From: Isochrysis galbana
Lineage: Eukaryota; Haptophyta; Isochrysidales; Isochrysidaceae
NCBI GenBank assembly: GCA_018136815.1
Contig: CM030934.1
Location: 1,086,979 to 1,150,978 of the forward strand
Length of the DNA stretch: 64,000 nucleotides
Direction: 5' to 3'
The translations under genes were made by a program, and so were the position numbers. This document shows positions 28,801 through 38,116 of this stretch, piece after piece. Positions within the stretch are counted from its first letter, which is position 1. The number at the start of each line of letters is the position of its first letter. The notes under the pieces are model-generated. The model was not told the DNA's origin, ran no database searches, and saw nothing but the letters and a program-made list of their open reading frames with translations.

Positions 28801-31410
28801 AGAGGCTAAATCGAGAGTACATAAAAAGAGAGAACTGAGCGGCCCTTGGCCGGACGCTAGCCTATCAATAGCCTCTACAATGAGGGGTAGAGGGCTATCC
28901 TCGACGCGTAGCTTGGCGTTCGTGTCGCGGTAGTCCACGCAGAATCGAACGGAGCCATCTTTCTTGCTGACCAGGACTACTCGGGAAGCCCAAGCCGAAT
29001 TTGACTTGCGAATAATGCCGGCGGCTTCCATCTTGGCTACCTCCTCTTCTATGATGAGCTCGCCTGCGCGGCCCACTCTAGACGGAGCGTGCCGGTGAGG
29101 AACAGCGCCGGGGTTGAGTGGCAACTCCACCTCGAGAACGTGCGTATGGTTTGGAGCCCCCGGGTGCAACGCGAAAGCTTTGATGCGCCGGGCCAAGAGT
29201 TGGCGTACTTCTTCTCGTTGATCGTCGGAAAGAAGCCGGTCCGGATCGATGGTGGCTGAGTCGAGTAGAGATCGTTGCTCCTCGCTCAGCGCGGTGACAG
29301 GGTCACCATCCCCCTCGCTTCCATTCGGAGTCCAGCCCCGGTGCAACTTGAAACGCACCTGGAGCGAAGCTATCGGATGCAGAGACGGCAGGGTCAGCGC
29401 ATCGACTCCGGTGTGGACGATCGTCACCGCGATGCGATGATCGTCCGTGGGCGTGACCACCGTGGGCATTACGAGAGGAGACGAATCGAGAGCCTCGCGA
29501 TTTGGTAGGCGGTCGACTAGCATCGCGCAGTCCGAATGATCTCGGAGAGCTAGCGGAACCCTGACCCAGATGGTTGCGCGGTGGAAGGCAGGAATCGTCA
29601 CCGCTTGCTCCGTGTAGAGAAGATATTCGGACGAGGTAGACGCCGGAGCTTTGGCCGCAAACTCGTCGGCTGACTCAAAGAGAGGTGTATAGAGTGGCTG
29701 TCTAGCATCAGCAGCAGCCTCACCCTCCGATCCGGCCGGGATCTCTCGTGTTGCCGTCGACCTCTCCAGAAAGTCGACAGTCAGCGGCTGACCGGGTGAC
29801 ATCGAGATAGCTCCGACGAAGCCGGCGTCCGCGACTGGGGGCGGCGCCGTGGAAACTCTGACTACACATTCGGAAAGGACTCTTGAAGAGTCTTCTGAAT
29901 CGCCAGAGGCCGGACGGAGGCGGAGGCTTCCCTCCGAGCTCGCGGCGTCGAGAGAAATGGTAGCGGAGTGGGCGGCCAAAAAATCGTTCCCGAACAGAAG
30001 CATCGGGTTTCCTTCGATGACCGCGAACGAATGACGGAAGAGGCGACCGGACAAGGAGAAGACGAGGCTAGCCCGGCCCCTAGTGATGAGAGGAAGGCCG
30101 TCCGGCCCATGTAGGTTGGGGACGGTAGCGTCCGATACGCGTTCGACGCAGGCGTCTTCAGGTAGTCGATCAAGCAGGGCAGTGGTGATTACTGACGGGC
30201 CCGCTCCAGTGTCAGCCAGGGTGCTGTTCACCGTGAGGGCAACGTCCGGGAGAACGAACCCTTGAGCTGCGCGGTCGCCATCGGCACGGCAGACCACGAG
30301 ATCGCGGACATAGAGGCAGTGACGAGGGTAGAGCGGCGGCGGAGTGTCCGCGATAGATTCCACCGGAAGTGAGGTTCCGGCTCCGGGTGACAGGGTGGTT
30401 GGATTGGAGGCTAGCCTGGACGGAGATGATTCATCGACGTGGGGCACTCGCTCGATAGCGGCGGCCACCGTCTGCGGCACGAATGGTATCGAGGAGCGTG
30501 GGGATGCCTTTGCTGAACTAGAGGGGTTAGGCACGCCATCATAGCCTAGCCCTCGACGGTCCGTCGGATGCCGAGGTTGATCCATTTGGCGTGACCATTC
30601 CTTCTCCAGGGACTTCTGCAAGTCTGTCTTCGGAAGCTTCGACAACTCGGAAAATCCGGCCGCACTGAGGCCCCTAGCGGTAGCCCCATCGCAATACAGT
30701 GCCCGTGGAGTATCCTCTCCTTCGGCGGCGTCGGAGGGCTTGGTCTCGAGGGTCTGCATGCTCCGGTGTTCTGGCATCTCGGGCGTGTCATCTTCTCCCG
30801 AGTCGGGCCCGACATCCCAGGTTTCGAGTGGCCTTTCGGCTACGAACGAATTGGTCAGTTCGGCCACTCCCTCGTCGCCAGCCGTGAAGGAGGCGCTCGG
30901 AGATAGTGCATTGATGCCTTGAGAGCCCAGTCGAGACAAGATGGGAGGTTCCGACGGCTCCGCAGCTGCCGCTTGCTCAGCGATTTCTTGGGCGATGGAA
31001 GGCGTGACATCCTGCCACCGATGGACCCCCGAAATTACATCACGGTCGAAGACCTGCCACTTGCTGCGGCGCTTCTTCACCGTGTTTGGAGGGCCTGGCG
31101 TTGTAGAGCGGTCCTCTATGGGCCACTCCCACGGCAGGAAGCGGTCTCCTTCCGCCTCGGCCTCGTCTTGCGATACGTTTGTTTCCGAGTCCTCCTGATG
31201 AAGCAGGCGAGAAGCATCGGCAACGGGGCCTGCGTCCGGGATCACGACAACCGAATCAGACACTGGCGAACCGCTGGGAGGCGTGAGGTGAGAGCTAGAA
31301 GCTGCTTCGCCTCTCCCCTCCATGAAACGAGCCAGAGCCGTCCTCGGCTCAGCCAGTTCGAAACCGGTCGAGCAAAGCGAGGGCGTTCTCTCAAGCTGGC
31401 AGCTGCTTGG
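25852..31410 (-). CDS. gypsy-2 pol: protease, RT, RNase H, integrase, chromodomain
   Basis: An open frame of more than 1,800 codons. In order: a disordered region with KKRRSKWQVFDRDV; protease with TLADTGAGPSVI (about 30210) and LLFGNDFLAAH; reverse transcriptase with VRFCVDYRDTNAKLR and MPYLDDVGIWS (about 28620); RNase H with VKTDGASKLGIAG and VVDHSALRWLH; integrase with HHCC zinc site, FDVVYCDVLALAP, LRTDAGSNLCS and GVGFVERAQQT supplying D, D and E; and a C-terminal chromodomain with YLVKWRGYSIREATWEP (about 26070). All catalytic residues I can check are present. The N terminus is joined to the methyltransferase frame by a frameshift near 31400; in the ancestor the two were probably one polyprotein. 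Confidence 0.9.
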   Translation of the reverse strand, partial: PSSCQLERTPSLCSTGFELAEPRTALARFMEGRGEAASSSHLTPPSGSPVSDSVVVIPDAGPVADASRLLHQEDSETNVSQDEAEAEGDRFLPWEWPIEDRSTTPGPPNTVKKRRSKWQVFDRDVISGVHRWQDVTPSIAQEIAEQAAAAEPSEPPILSRLGSQGINALSPSASFTAGDEGVAELTNSFVAERPLETWDVGPDSGEDDTPEMPEHRSMQTLETKPSDAAEGEDTPRALYCDGATARGLSAAGFSELSKLPKTDLQKSLEKEWSRQMDQPRHPTDRRGLGYDGVPNPSSSAKASPRSSIPFVPQTVAAAIERVPHVDESSPSRLASNPTTLSPGAGTSLPVESIADTPPPLYPRHCLYVRDLVVCRADGDRAAQGFVLPDVALTVNSTLADTGAGPSVITTALLDRLPEDACVERVSDATVPNLHGPDGLPLITRGRASLVFSLSGRLFRHSFAVIEGNPMLLFGNDFLAAHSATISLDAASSEGSLRLRPASGDSEDSSRVLSECVVRVSTAPPPVADAGFVGAISMSPGQPLTVDFLERSTATREIPAGSEGEAAADARQPLYTPLFESADEFAAKAPASTSSEYLLYTEQAVTIPAFHRATIWVRVPLALRDHSDCAMLVDRLPNREALDSSPLVMPTVVTPTDDHRIAVTIVHTGVDALTLPSLHPIASLQVRFKLHRGWTPNGSEGDGDPVTALSEEQRSLLDSATIDPDRLLSDDQREEVRQLLARRIKAFALHPGAPNHTHVLEVELPLNPGAVPHRHAPSRVGRAGELIIEEEVAKMEAAGIIRKSNSAWASRVVLVSKKDGSVRFCVDYRDTNAKLRVEDSPLPLIVEAIDRLASGQGPLSSLFLCTLDLASGFWGIPIKESHKHITAFTTHRGKYEFNFLPFGIQSGPSYMCRLMDIVLGALAWEICMPYLDDVGIWSTGVGPSEEARAQASFEQMLHRLDLVLERLEWAGLTCKMSKCVFFATSTEYLGHVVSREGLKMDPKKVAAVADIDPSSINSLEAVRSFLGLCSYYRRFIRQFAAKAAPLTALTRKGCDMAKESQSEECRRAIQELKTAITSEPVLTPPRDDRPFIVKTDGASKLGIAGILSQLGDNNRERVVGYYARSLTSAERHWTVTEIELLAALESIRNWRPYLWGRRFKLVVDHSALRWLHTMKDQVAGGPASRLTRWALKLAEYRFDVEHKPGAVHQDADGLSRLASLEPEHEDEPLAGPASLAVREPGSESLAERERSHPVAAITRSVATARELQALDRSRRRASDSGSAIQSSYLAPGTPTSEEMRAALAEDPFVEPLLGSGETANHEPSGQGSPPPAAASGPIADDDSCSSSVAPAPAQQSKMFRRFVVHDGLVYYRTVPDSTDPDSLVLYVPPSLRSRYLFAYHDRSGHLGVSRMSGLLRTRVYWPGMSSDVASYVRECHECTLAKPLPRALASPSGLSVGTYPFDVVYCDVLALAPTHNFVPGVSGYDKLVVFIDSLTRWIEAEPSNGDPSSEVALDMFIRLIVTRYGVPRQLRTDAGSNLCSVLVSRILELTGTDLSSTEPYRHEGVGFVERAQQTLIRLMRASNEGGSHWVDHLPFLLLSLRASSGRVTSRSPASLIFGRELRLPAQLSDPKSVSPTALEAASADVRSYASRLNASLRLSWSSALEATLAAQAESVRDATIKSQRPARFEPGDRVCMRLPGHANKLQFIYSGPYRVVEALSDTRYRLRDLENRLVKEEVHISNLRPYHTFVDEEPLADDEYIVEKLLDRRSHGDSIEYLVKWRGYSIREATWEPRSELLRRCSDLLDEYDRSVEETCPEDVESPEATSSSARDTPLPPVLDAPSSRTRSRLHSR

Positions 31411-33420
31411 GAAATTGCCCAGTCCACCGTGAAGTTGAGCGAACGCGACGCCTTGGCTTTGCGCGCATAACGGCGCAAGACCGGCATCCACTGGGCCGCC
31501 ATTGCACCGGCAATGCCCACGTAGGTGCGGCTGCGAAGGGCGCCACGGTGGGGCGACGGCGATAGATCCGCCATAGCGGATAGACGTCCCTCGACAATCT
31601 TCGAAGGCTGCAAGGACGGGAGTGAAGCCGTCAGGTACAGGCCAGTTGCTTTTTGATGGCCCGTGCCGTGCTGCCACGGCTGCACAAACTGCCGCGGTCG
31701 CAACCCCCCGACTAAGGCAGAGGCTTCCGCGTGCATTCGAGGATTTTCGACGGCAACGAAAGGCGCGTCGGCGCTTGCCATGGCGAGGAAGACTCTAGCG
31801 GCGGATTCGAGAGCCTGGCGTCGTCCCGGCTCCCGATCGAGCCACTGGCAACTCACCGCCGACAAATACGTGCACGGCGGATGCGCAACCACGAGGTCCC
31901 AACCGAGGTTTTGAATGTGAAGAGCATCTCCGCAGAAGTGGGGAATGTAGTCGATCTCCGACGGTCGTAGATCGCACGTCGCGACGTGCGCTCCGGCGAG
32001 TAGGAACATCGAAGACACGACCCCGCTAGCTTCACCGACGACTAGAACGCGGGGTGGAGGAATCCCCTCGGCCGCGTCGAGCGTCACGGCGTCGTGGATC
32101 GCCGCTAACTCAGCGCAAAGCTCGTCAAAATGCGTCGGCAGTACGGCAGAGGGTGATGAATGAGTGCTCGCGTGCGGCCGCCGCACGGCTGGAGCAGCTT
32201 CGGCGAGATGGCGGGGCAAGATGACGGAGGAACCGCTAGCCCGGGCACGGGAGGCGGCTAACATTTGGAGCTCGCGCGTAGGGGCGCGGGCAGTTGCAGT
32301 AGACTTGGCGGCCGAGGAACAACCAACCACGGCGATCCGGTGGATGGCCTCGGCAACGGAATTCAGGGGAAGGAGGTCGTCGCCCTCGAGTTTCGGTGGG
32401 CTAGACCTGAAGGGGGTTGGCTCCGGCGGGCGATCCCTGGAACGGGGATCCTCCGGAGAGCCGAGAGAAAGAGGAGACGCCGGCGTCCGTATGGTGCGCG
32501 ACGAGGGATCGTAGTCGACGGCCCCTGCGTCTCCCGAGTCTGCGGTGGCCACGGCGTGAGCGCGGAAAGCCGCAGCTCCCTTGGAACCTTCATCTTCATT
32601 GACTCCGGAAGCCGACCCTTCCGGGTCGGGAACCAGATCAGAAACGAGAACGGGTGCAACTTCGAGACGAGAGAATGAACACGACGACGGAGAAATATAA
32701 CGAACCGGGGAGAGAGGTGAAGAGGAGACACTAGTCTCCGCCTCAACAGCACGAGAACCTACGGTAGACAACGACGATTCGTCCGCAGAGCGGCTCCGGC
32801 TATGGCCCTTGGGAGAGAGGTCTCCAGTGGGGTCCCGCCGGGAAAGAGCAGAAACAGGTAAAGCAGCAACAACGTTTTCGGACGCGGCAGCGGCCACGTC
32901 GGACCTATCCATAGAACCTAGAGCAGAAGATGATACCGAGTCGACAGCCCTCGAGGGCTTCACAACTGATTGTTTACGAAACGAAGAGACCGAAGACGCG
33001 TCGAATCCACCTAGCCCACCCCCTTGGGCAGGGCCGTCGGGGGGTGAATCCAGGGATGAAGATGCGTCGAAAGACCTAGGCGAATTTGAAGAAACCGAAG
33101 ACAGCATAGTATCCGTAGAAATAGATTCCAAGAGGGGCAGCGAGCGAGAATCGGCCCCTAACATCCTAATAGCGTGCGGAGTAATAGAAGAACTTGTAGA
33201 CGTACACGAATTTCGGAGAGTCGGGTCGCGACTATCTCCGGGGCAAACCTGTTTCCAGGAGCCCGGGTCAAGTGTCGACTCCGGCTTCCGAGATAGCCGT
33301 TCGGCGGGGGCTTCAGCCGGCGAGGCGGCTCCCACCGTCGAGGACTGAATAGAGCTAGAGACAGGGGGAGAATCGCCGCGTCGACAGCTCTTCTCCCCAA
33401 GCGGCGTAGGGATCGGATCG
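31400..33420 (-). CDS. gypsy-2: disordered linker plus phage-type DNA methyltransferase-like domain
   Basis: The first part is Ser/Pro-rich and poorly conserved. The domain at roughly 31470-32070 reads VLVVGEASGVVSSMFLLAGA, WDLVVAHPPCTYLSAVSCQW, APFVAVENPRMHAEA, FVQPWQHGTGHQKATGLYL and RSRTYVGIAGAMAAQW. These are the SAM loop, PPC, ENP and C-terminal R-R elements of phage-type cytosine-5 methyltransferases. Over about 190 residues it is some 82% identical to the gypsy-1 copy by eye, while the linkers have diverged, which points to selection on the domain. An upstream stretch, RARASGSSVILPRHLAEAA, is also conserved. Past the domain the frame soon runs into sequence out of step with pol, so a single indel near 31400 is inferred. 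Confidence 0.82.
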
Positions 33421-33500
33421 GGATGGTGGTGGTGGCGTTCAGGCCCACCGCCCGCGATGTTCTCCGCCAGGGTTTGAAGGACGGGGACCCCGCCGGACCC

Positions 33501-35581
33501 CTACTGAGGCTTAACCCGGACCATCGAGCGAAGAAGCTTATGAATGTGCTCGTCCGATCCGCACTCTCCGCAGCCAGCCTCACACAGAAAGCGGATATAT
33601 GGCTGACAGATGACGGGGTTGTGAGCACCGTCTCCCGTGCCATATTTCCAGGCTTCGCTGGATGGAGTGCCAGGAGGAGCTTGAGGTCGGAAAGCGCAGA
33701 AGGCACAGCCGTTTTCGTTCGTCCATTCGGTGATTCCCCTATTGATATCGTCCGTTCGTGGAGTTTCCATTGAATTATCGGCCGGTCGGCACTTTGCTAG
33801 CGCCGCCGAGACCCTTGGGTGCTTGGCATAGCCTGCTACGGCCCAGAAGCGGGCTCGGGCCCGATTCCAAAGCTCGGGCGTCCACCGGGATACGCCCAAA
33901 TCGGGCGGTAGCCCTTGGCCGTTCGCCGGCGGATCGCAGCGACGGCTGGGCGGCCGAGACGAGCCTCCCTTTCGACCCGGTGGATCGGTCAGTATAGCCG
34001 GCAACGGTGAGTTGGAGTGGTAACTTGCCGGCGGTGCAGCAGCCCGATAATCAGGCTTCGAAGCAGGCGAATGTCCCTGTCCGCGAAGAGCTTCCGCCAC
34101 GGTAGCTTGGACGGCCGCCTGCACGGCGGCAACCATGTCCGTGGTCGAAGCGGTCTTCTGGGACGAGGAAGTCTCGTTCTTTGCCTCGCCTGAGGCTTTA
34201 GTGCGTACGCTAGCCACGGTTTGCTTCGTCGAGGGCCGGGATTGATGACGCTTCACCCGAGCCTGCTCGTAAGGGCTGAGGTACCGTTGGCAGAGGTTGA
34301 CGCACGAGAGCGCCGACCGACCTAGCTCGTGGTTCTCTACGCGGAAACGAGTCTCCGCGAGCACCTCCGCAAATTTAATAGCATTATCGACGCCGCGCTG
34401 AGGATCAACCTTATCGTTCCGGATGATTTCTTCGAACCTCTGGTTGATCTCATGGGCCATGTTTGGATGATCCCACACGTTGGTGGAGTCAACCGCGGAA
34501 TCGCCAAGCTTGCGGATGTAGGCCGAACCAAATTCTTGCTGAGCTCACATAGATCAGCGCCGGCCTCGCGCTCCCTCATGCGGTCCCACTCCATCGACGC
34601 CGAGTCTTTCGCGAAACCATCGGCCCCGTTTGCGAAGGTCCCGTCGCATTTGCGAAGAAGGACGTCAGCAGCGAGGACAGGGTTGAGAGCGAGAGCGCGA
34701 TCCTCCACTAGATCAAGGAGGAAGGCGAAGATGCGGGAATTGCCGCTGGAATTGGCGCCGGCTGCCGCGAGGAGGGAGGTAAATATTTCGCGATGATCGC
34801 AGCCGAGCGCTAGTGCCCGCTCCAACGGCTTGATGAGCGTGAGTCGAAATTCGTTCCAGGCTGTTGCCGCCGTTTGCACGTTATCGGAGGCGAGGGCCTT
34901 TGGGAAGCGGAGCTCCGAAAGCTCTTTGCCCATCCTGACCTGATGGTGAAGGGTTTGCTCGGCTGAAAAGCGGCTACGCACCCATTTGAGCAAGTGGTCC
35001 TCCTCCATGAAAATTCGGCAATGCCAAACGTTGCCCGCCAGGGAGAGGTTGCTCTTCAAAATGGTGTGGATGAGCTCATGCTCGTCGGAGTCGCGGTAAA
35101 GTGCGGCCAGATCGCGTGAGGGCAGGGCGAGGAGATTTTTCCACTCGCTTACAACTGCCTCTCGCTCATCCATCCCCACCGCAAGGCAGGGGTCGCGAGG
35201 GTGGCGGAACGGCACCATCGGGGTCGGGCCCCGGTAAAGGCTCTGATCCTGGCGGCGGGGTTCCGATTTGGAGGTCGGGTACGCCGACCGTGGAACCCTA
35301 GAAGCCGGAGAGGCGTGGCCCTTTGGGTCTAGAGCAGGAGGCTCGCCCATGGGTGGTTCCCTCTGAACCGGCCTAGCAGAATCCGCAGCCGCCTCGGTCC
35401 GATCCATGGACGGACTTGAAGCGGGCTCTTGGCGGGCTTGGAGTAGCTGAGTCAGGGCTTTGAACCCTGCTTCAACTTGATCCCGGAGAAGCCCCTCCCT
35501 CGCCTCTGCCGCGGCAAGGGATGAATGTAGGCGCTCCACAGCCCCTTTTAGGGTGTTGGTCTCCGCCTGAAGCCTTGCCAT
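33501..35581 (-). pseudogene. gypsy-2 gag with one frameshift
   Basis: Starts MARLQAETNTLKGAVERLHS (coiled coil) and contains the same capsid-like helices as gypsy-1 (ELIHTILKSNLSLAGNVWHC, ALGCDHREIFTSLLAAA). A one-base deletion near 34530, inside the conserved SKNLVR(A)Y segment, moves the rest (WDHPNMAHEINQRFEEII to the end) to the adjacent frame. The C terminus repeats the cysteine/histidine arrangement (CAFCAF, CQPYIRFLCEAGCGECGSD, IHK). Apart from this deletion it is complete. Confidence 0.85.
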
Positions 35582-36441
35582 TTCCGCATCCTGACGCGCC
35601 GCGGCCGTCTCGATCGGGGTGATCTCTTGATCAAGGACCCCTTTTGATGACGGCGGGGCATAGTCCCGGTAAGCGGGGCTTCGGAAGCTGATCCCTCCCC
35701 TTCACCGACCTCAGACTCATCATCTCGAAGGTGAGGAGGGGGGTCAAACTGAATCAGAGGGAGGGGACCCTCCTCCACCTCATTGGCCAACTCAGCGACG
35801 CTGAAGTTGGCCTCATGCGGGAGAGGGTCATGCTCCACCATGGCCCGCTGTGATTGCACCCGGTGGGTGCCGAAGGAAGCGGACAAATCCTCGCCATCCG
35901 CCACGAGCTGATCGGAGCCAGTCGTGGAGATAGCAGCCGGGGTGATGGGTGCCATTGGTGTAGCCTCAGAAGCCGTGGGATCACTCGGACATCCCACGGG
36001 AGCAAAAGCTGCAGCGGGCAGAGAAGGTTCCCTGAGGGGTTCCTCCTCTGCGGCCGAGGACGCAAGCTTCGATTTCGTGCTTGTCGAGTCGAGCGCTACC
36101 GGAGGGCTCTGAGCCACTCCGTCGCGAGCGGCACCGGCGGCTAGCGCGGCGCTTTGTCCCTCCTCCCCACCGGGAGTCGGGTGAATGAAATTCTGGACTG
36201 GGTCGGGCAACCCCATTCGGGTGTATGGACAGGGAACGAACGGCGAACGAAGGACTGTGGGGCAGCGAGGCGCTCCTAGCGGCCCTAGTGTGATGGGTTG
36301 TAAGAGATTGTTAGACCTACAAAGAACTCTTCCCTCAGGGAGGGAGCCTAAGCTGCTTGAGTGCAGCGACGCAGCGAACAACGACGGACAACGAAGCTGA
36401 GAACAACAGGATACACCGACCCACGAACACACCGGAATCAT
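35548..36441 (-). other. Open frame crossing the 5' LTR and leader of gypsy-2
   Basis: A 297-codon frame begins at an ATG inside the LTR (36439-36441), crosses the LTR edge at 36082 and overlaps the first bases of gag in a different frame. The internal part is acidic (EVEEGPLPLIQFDPPPHLRDDESEVGEGEG in pieces). It may be a real leader protein, or an open frame due to GC-rich composition. I could not identify a primer-binding site next to the LTR edge (agcacgaaatcgaagc). Confidence 0.3.
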
Positions 36442-37401
36442 TCACCCAAACCAAGCAAATTATCAAGCAACCGCGACCCCAAATCACCGATAACTCAAAC
36501 ACGTCGCGAGAGACGGAGAGAGAGAGCGAGAGAGAGAGAGACTCCGCAGCGACGGCCGGAGCGTGTCTCCGTTGTAACTTCCCACGTAGCGGAGAGTCCG
36601 AAGGGGAGCGTCATGTCGCGCGACCACGGCGATCACTTTGGATACAGATCGCAACGAGATGTCTTCACGACCGAATAAATCTTGCCGTTGAGCGTGAACC
36701 TTCTAGACGCTTCTAACGAACAACCCTGAGTAGCAACCAAGGGGAAGAAACACCAAAGGGGCCAAGGCTTGCATGTAACTTGCATCAAGGGGAAAGATTC
36801 CCTCACCTAGGAAGCGAACCTACACCGATCTCCAAGGGGAGATGGCAAATTAAACCTCAAATCTCGAGCGGCTAGAGCAACCGACTCGCTCGCCAAAACC
36901 TTGACCGAGAAGAAAGAAGCAAGGACCTACAAGCCAAGGGTAGCGGACCTAAGGAATGTGAGAGGAAGTTTCCGAACGCCAACGCCAAACGCCGAACGCG
37001 GGGATTCAACGAAACCCTAACCAGGCCAAGCAGAACCTACGAAGAACAGGCCTGGACACAACGAAAGTGAGCAGGTCCCAAGAAAGAACCGGAACCCAAC
37101 AAGAAACGACAAGCCTTGCAAGAAGCTAAACAAGCCTTCACAAGGTAACTCGAGAGCCTGAGACAAGCGCGCAGCGAGTGACAGCGACCTGGCTCCTTTG
37201 GGTCAAGATTACCCGAAAGGAGGAAACCTGGAATCTAGACCTGACAAACAGGCTAGAAGGAACGAAACAAGAACTCGAATTCTAGATCGCTAGGGACGAA
37301 CCCTACCAACCTAGATGTACCTGAGCTTCACCGTGTGGCCGCACGGCGAAGGACCTGGAAACAAGAGCCTGGAAATCGCATCATCTAGGATGAATGCGAC
37401 A
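36082..37401 (-). repeat. 5' LTR of gypsy-2
   Basis: Same edges as the 3' LTR (TGTCGAGTC to GAATGCGACA on the plus strand), 1,320 bp. It should contain the promoter for minus-strand transcription of the element. No clear TATA box was identified. The right flank is a non-LTR retrotransposon remnant. Confidence 0.9.
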
Positions 37402-37760
37402 ACTTCTAGCTAACTCCTTCGAGTCATTGGAAAGAGCGATACATATCCTAGAAACGTACGGAAACGCCACGGGGGCTAAAGTCAATAAAAGAAAGAGTGT
37501 ACTCATACGGCTGGGATCCCTGGTAGGAGCGCGAGTTCCCGACACACTGGCTTACCTTAAAACGCTGGTCGAAGGAGAGTACGCCACCATCCTAGGAGTG
37601 CCCTTCTGGGAAGGGTCGAGGATGATTCGTTTTGGGAGAAGCTATACGCCAAGCTTAAGAAGAAGAAAAATCTTCTTAAAATCCCGCTGGCATGGCTAAA
37701 GCTCGTCATCAAGAAGGCCTTGCCGCTTGATCTCTTCGACGACCCTGACTTCCGACAAGC
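37402..37760 (+). pseudogene. Non-LTR (LINE-type) reverse transcriptase remnant
   Basis: The frame reads ESLERAIHILETYGNATGAK then VNKRKSVLIRLG, the segment just after the catalytic YADD of LINE reverse transcriptases (fold '..sGlkiN..Ks'), followed by YATILGVPFWEG. A frameshift near 37620 leads into KLYAKLKKKKNLLKIPLAWL, typical of the region after the RT core. The catalytic part is missing because the gypsy-2 LTR replaces it on the left. Only a fragment of about 120 codons remains. Confidence 0.65.
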
Positions 37761-38016
37761 GTCTTGGTGACCGCAAGGTGTGGCAAGCTGCTGTGTACAA
37801 GCCCAAACAAACTGGCGTTGTCCGGTCCTCGCTCAGCCCAGCCACTGTCCCTCCGGTCAGGAGACGTCGGCGCGCCTCTCCGCTCTCCTTCCGCCTATGG
37901 GACGTCTGCGCGCCTTCGCACGGTGGGGTGGGGTGCAACCACTTGCTTTGGTTCGGCTGAAGAGGAGCGAGGGCGCGGTGAAAGGGCGGGACTGGCTGCG
38001 ATGTCCCCTTTTCTGC

Positions 38017-38116
38017 NNNNNNNNNNNNNNNNNNNNNNNNNNNNNNNNNNNNNNNNNNNNNNNNNNNNNNNNNNNNNNNNNNNNNNNNNNNNNNNNNNNN
38101 NNNNNNNNNNNNNNNN
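38017..38116. other. Assembly gap (100 N)
   Basis: 100 unknown bases. Sequence on either side may not be adjacent in the genome; the gene beginning right after it is truncated by the gap. Confidence 0.99.

Larger units (their letters stand above)
24139..37401 (-). mobile_element. Ty3/gypsy retrotransposon gypsy-2, 13.3 kb, young
   Basis: Two LTRs of 1,326 and 1,320 bp, each bounded by TGTCG and CGACA, differ by about nine substitutions and three small indels counted by eye (about 99% identity), so insertion is recent. Between them on the minus strand are a leader, gag, a methyltransferase-like region and a long pol with protease, RT, RNase H, integrase and chromodomain. Only two disabling frameshifts are seen, one in gag near 34500 and one near 31400. 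At 13.3 kb it is much longer than a typical gypsy element because of the extra region. No 5 bp target duplication is found: left flank atgga, right flank acttc. Confidence 0.92.
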
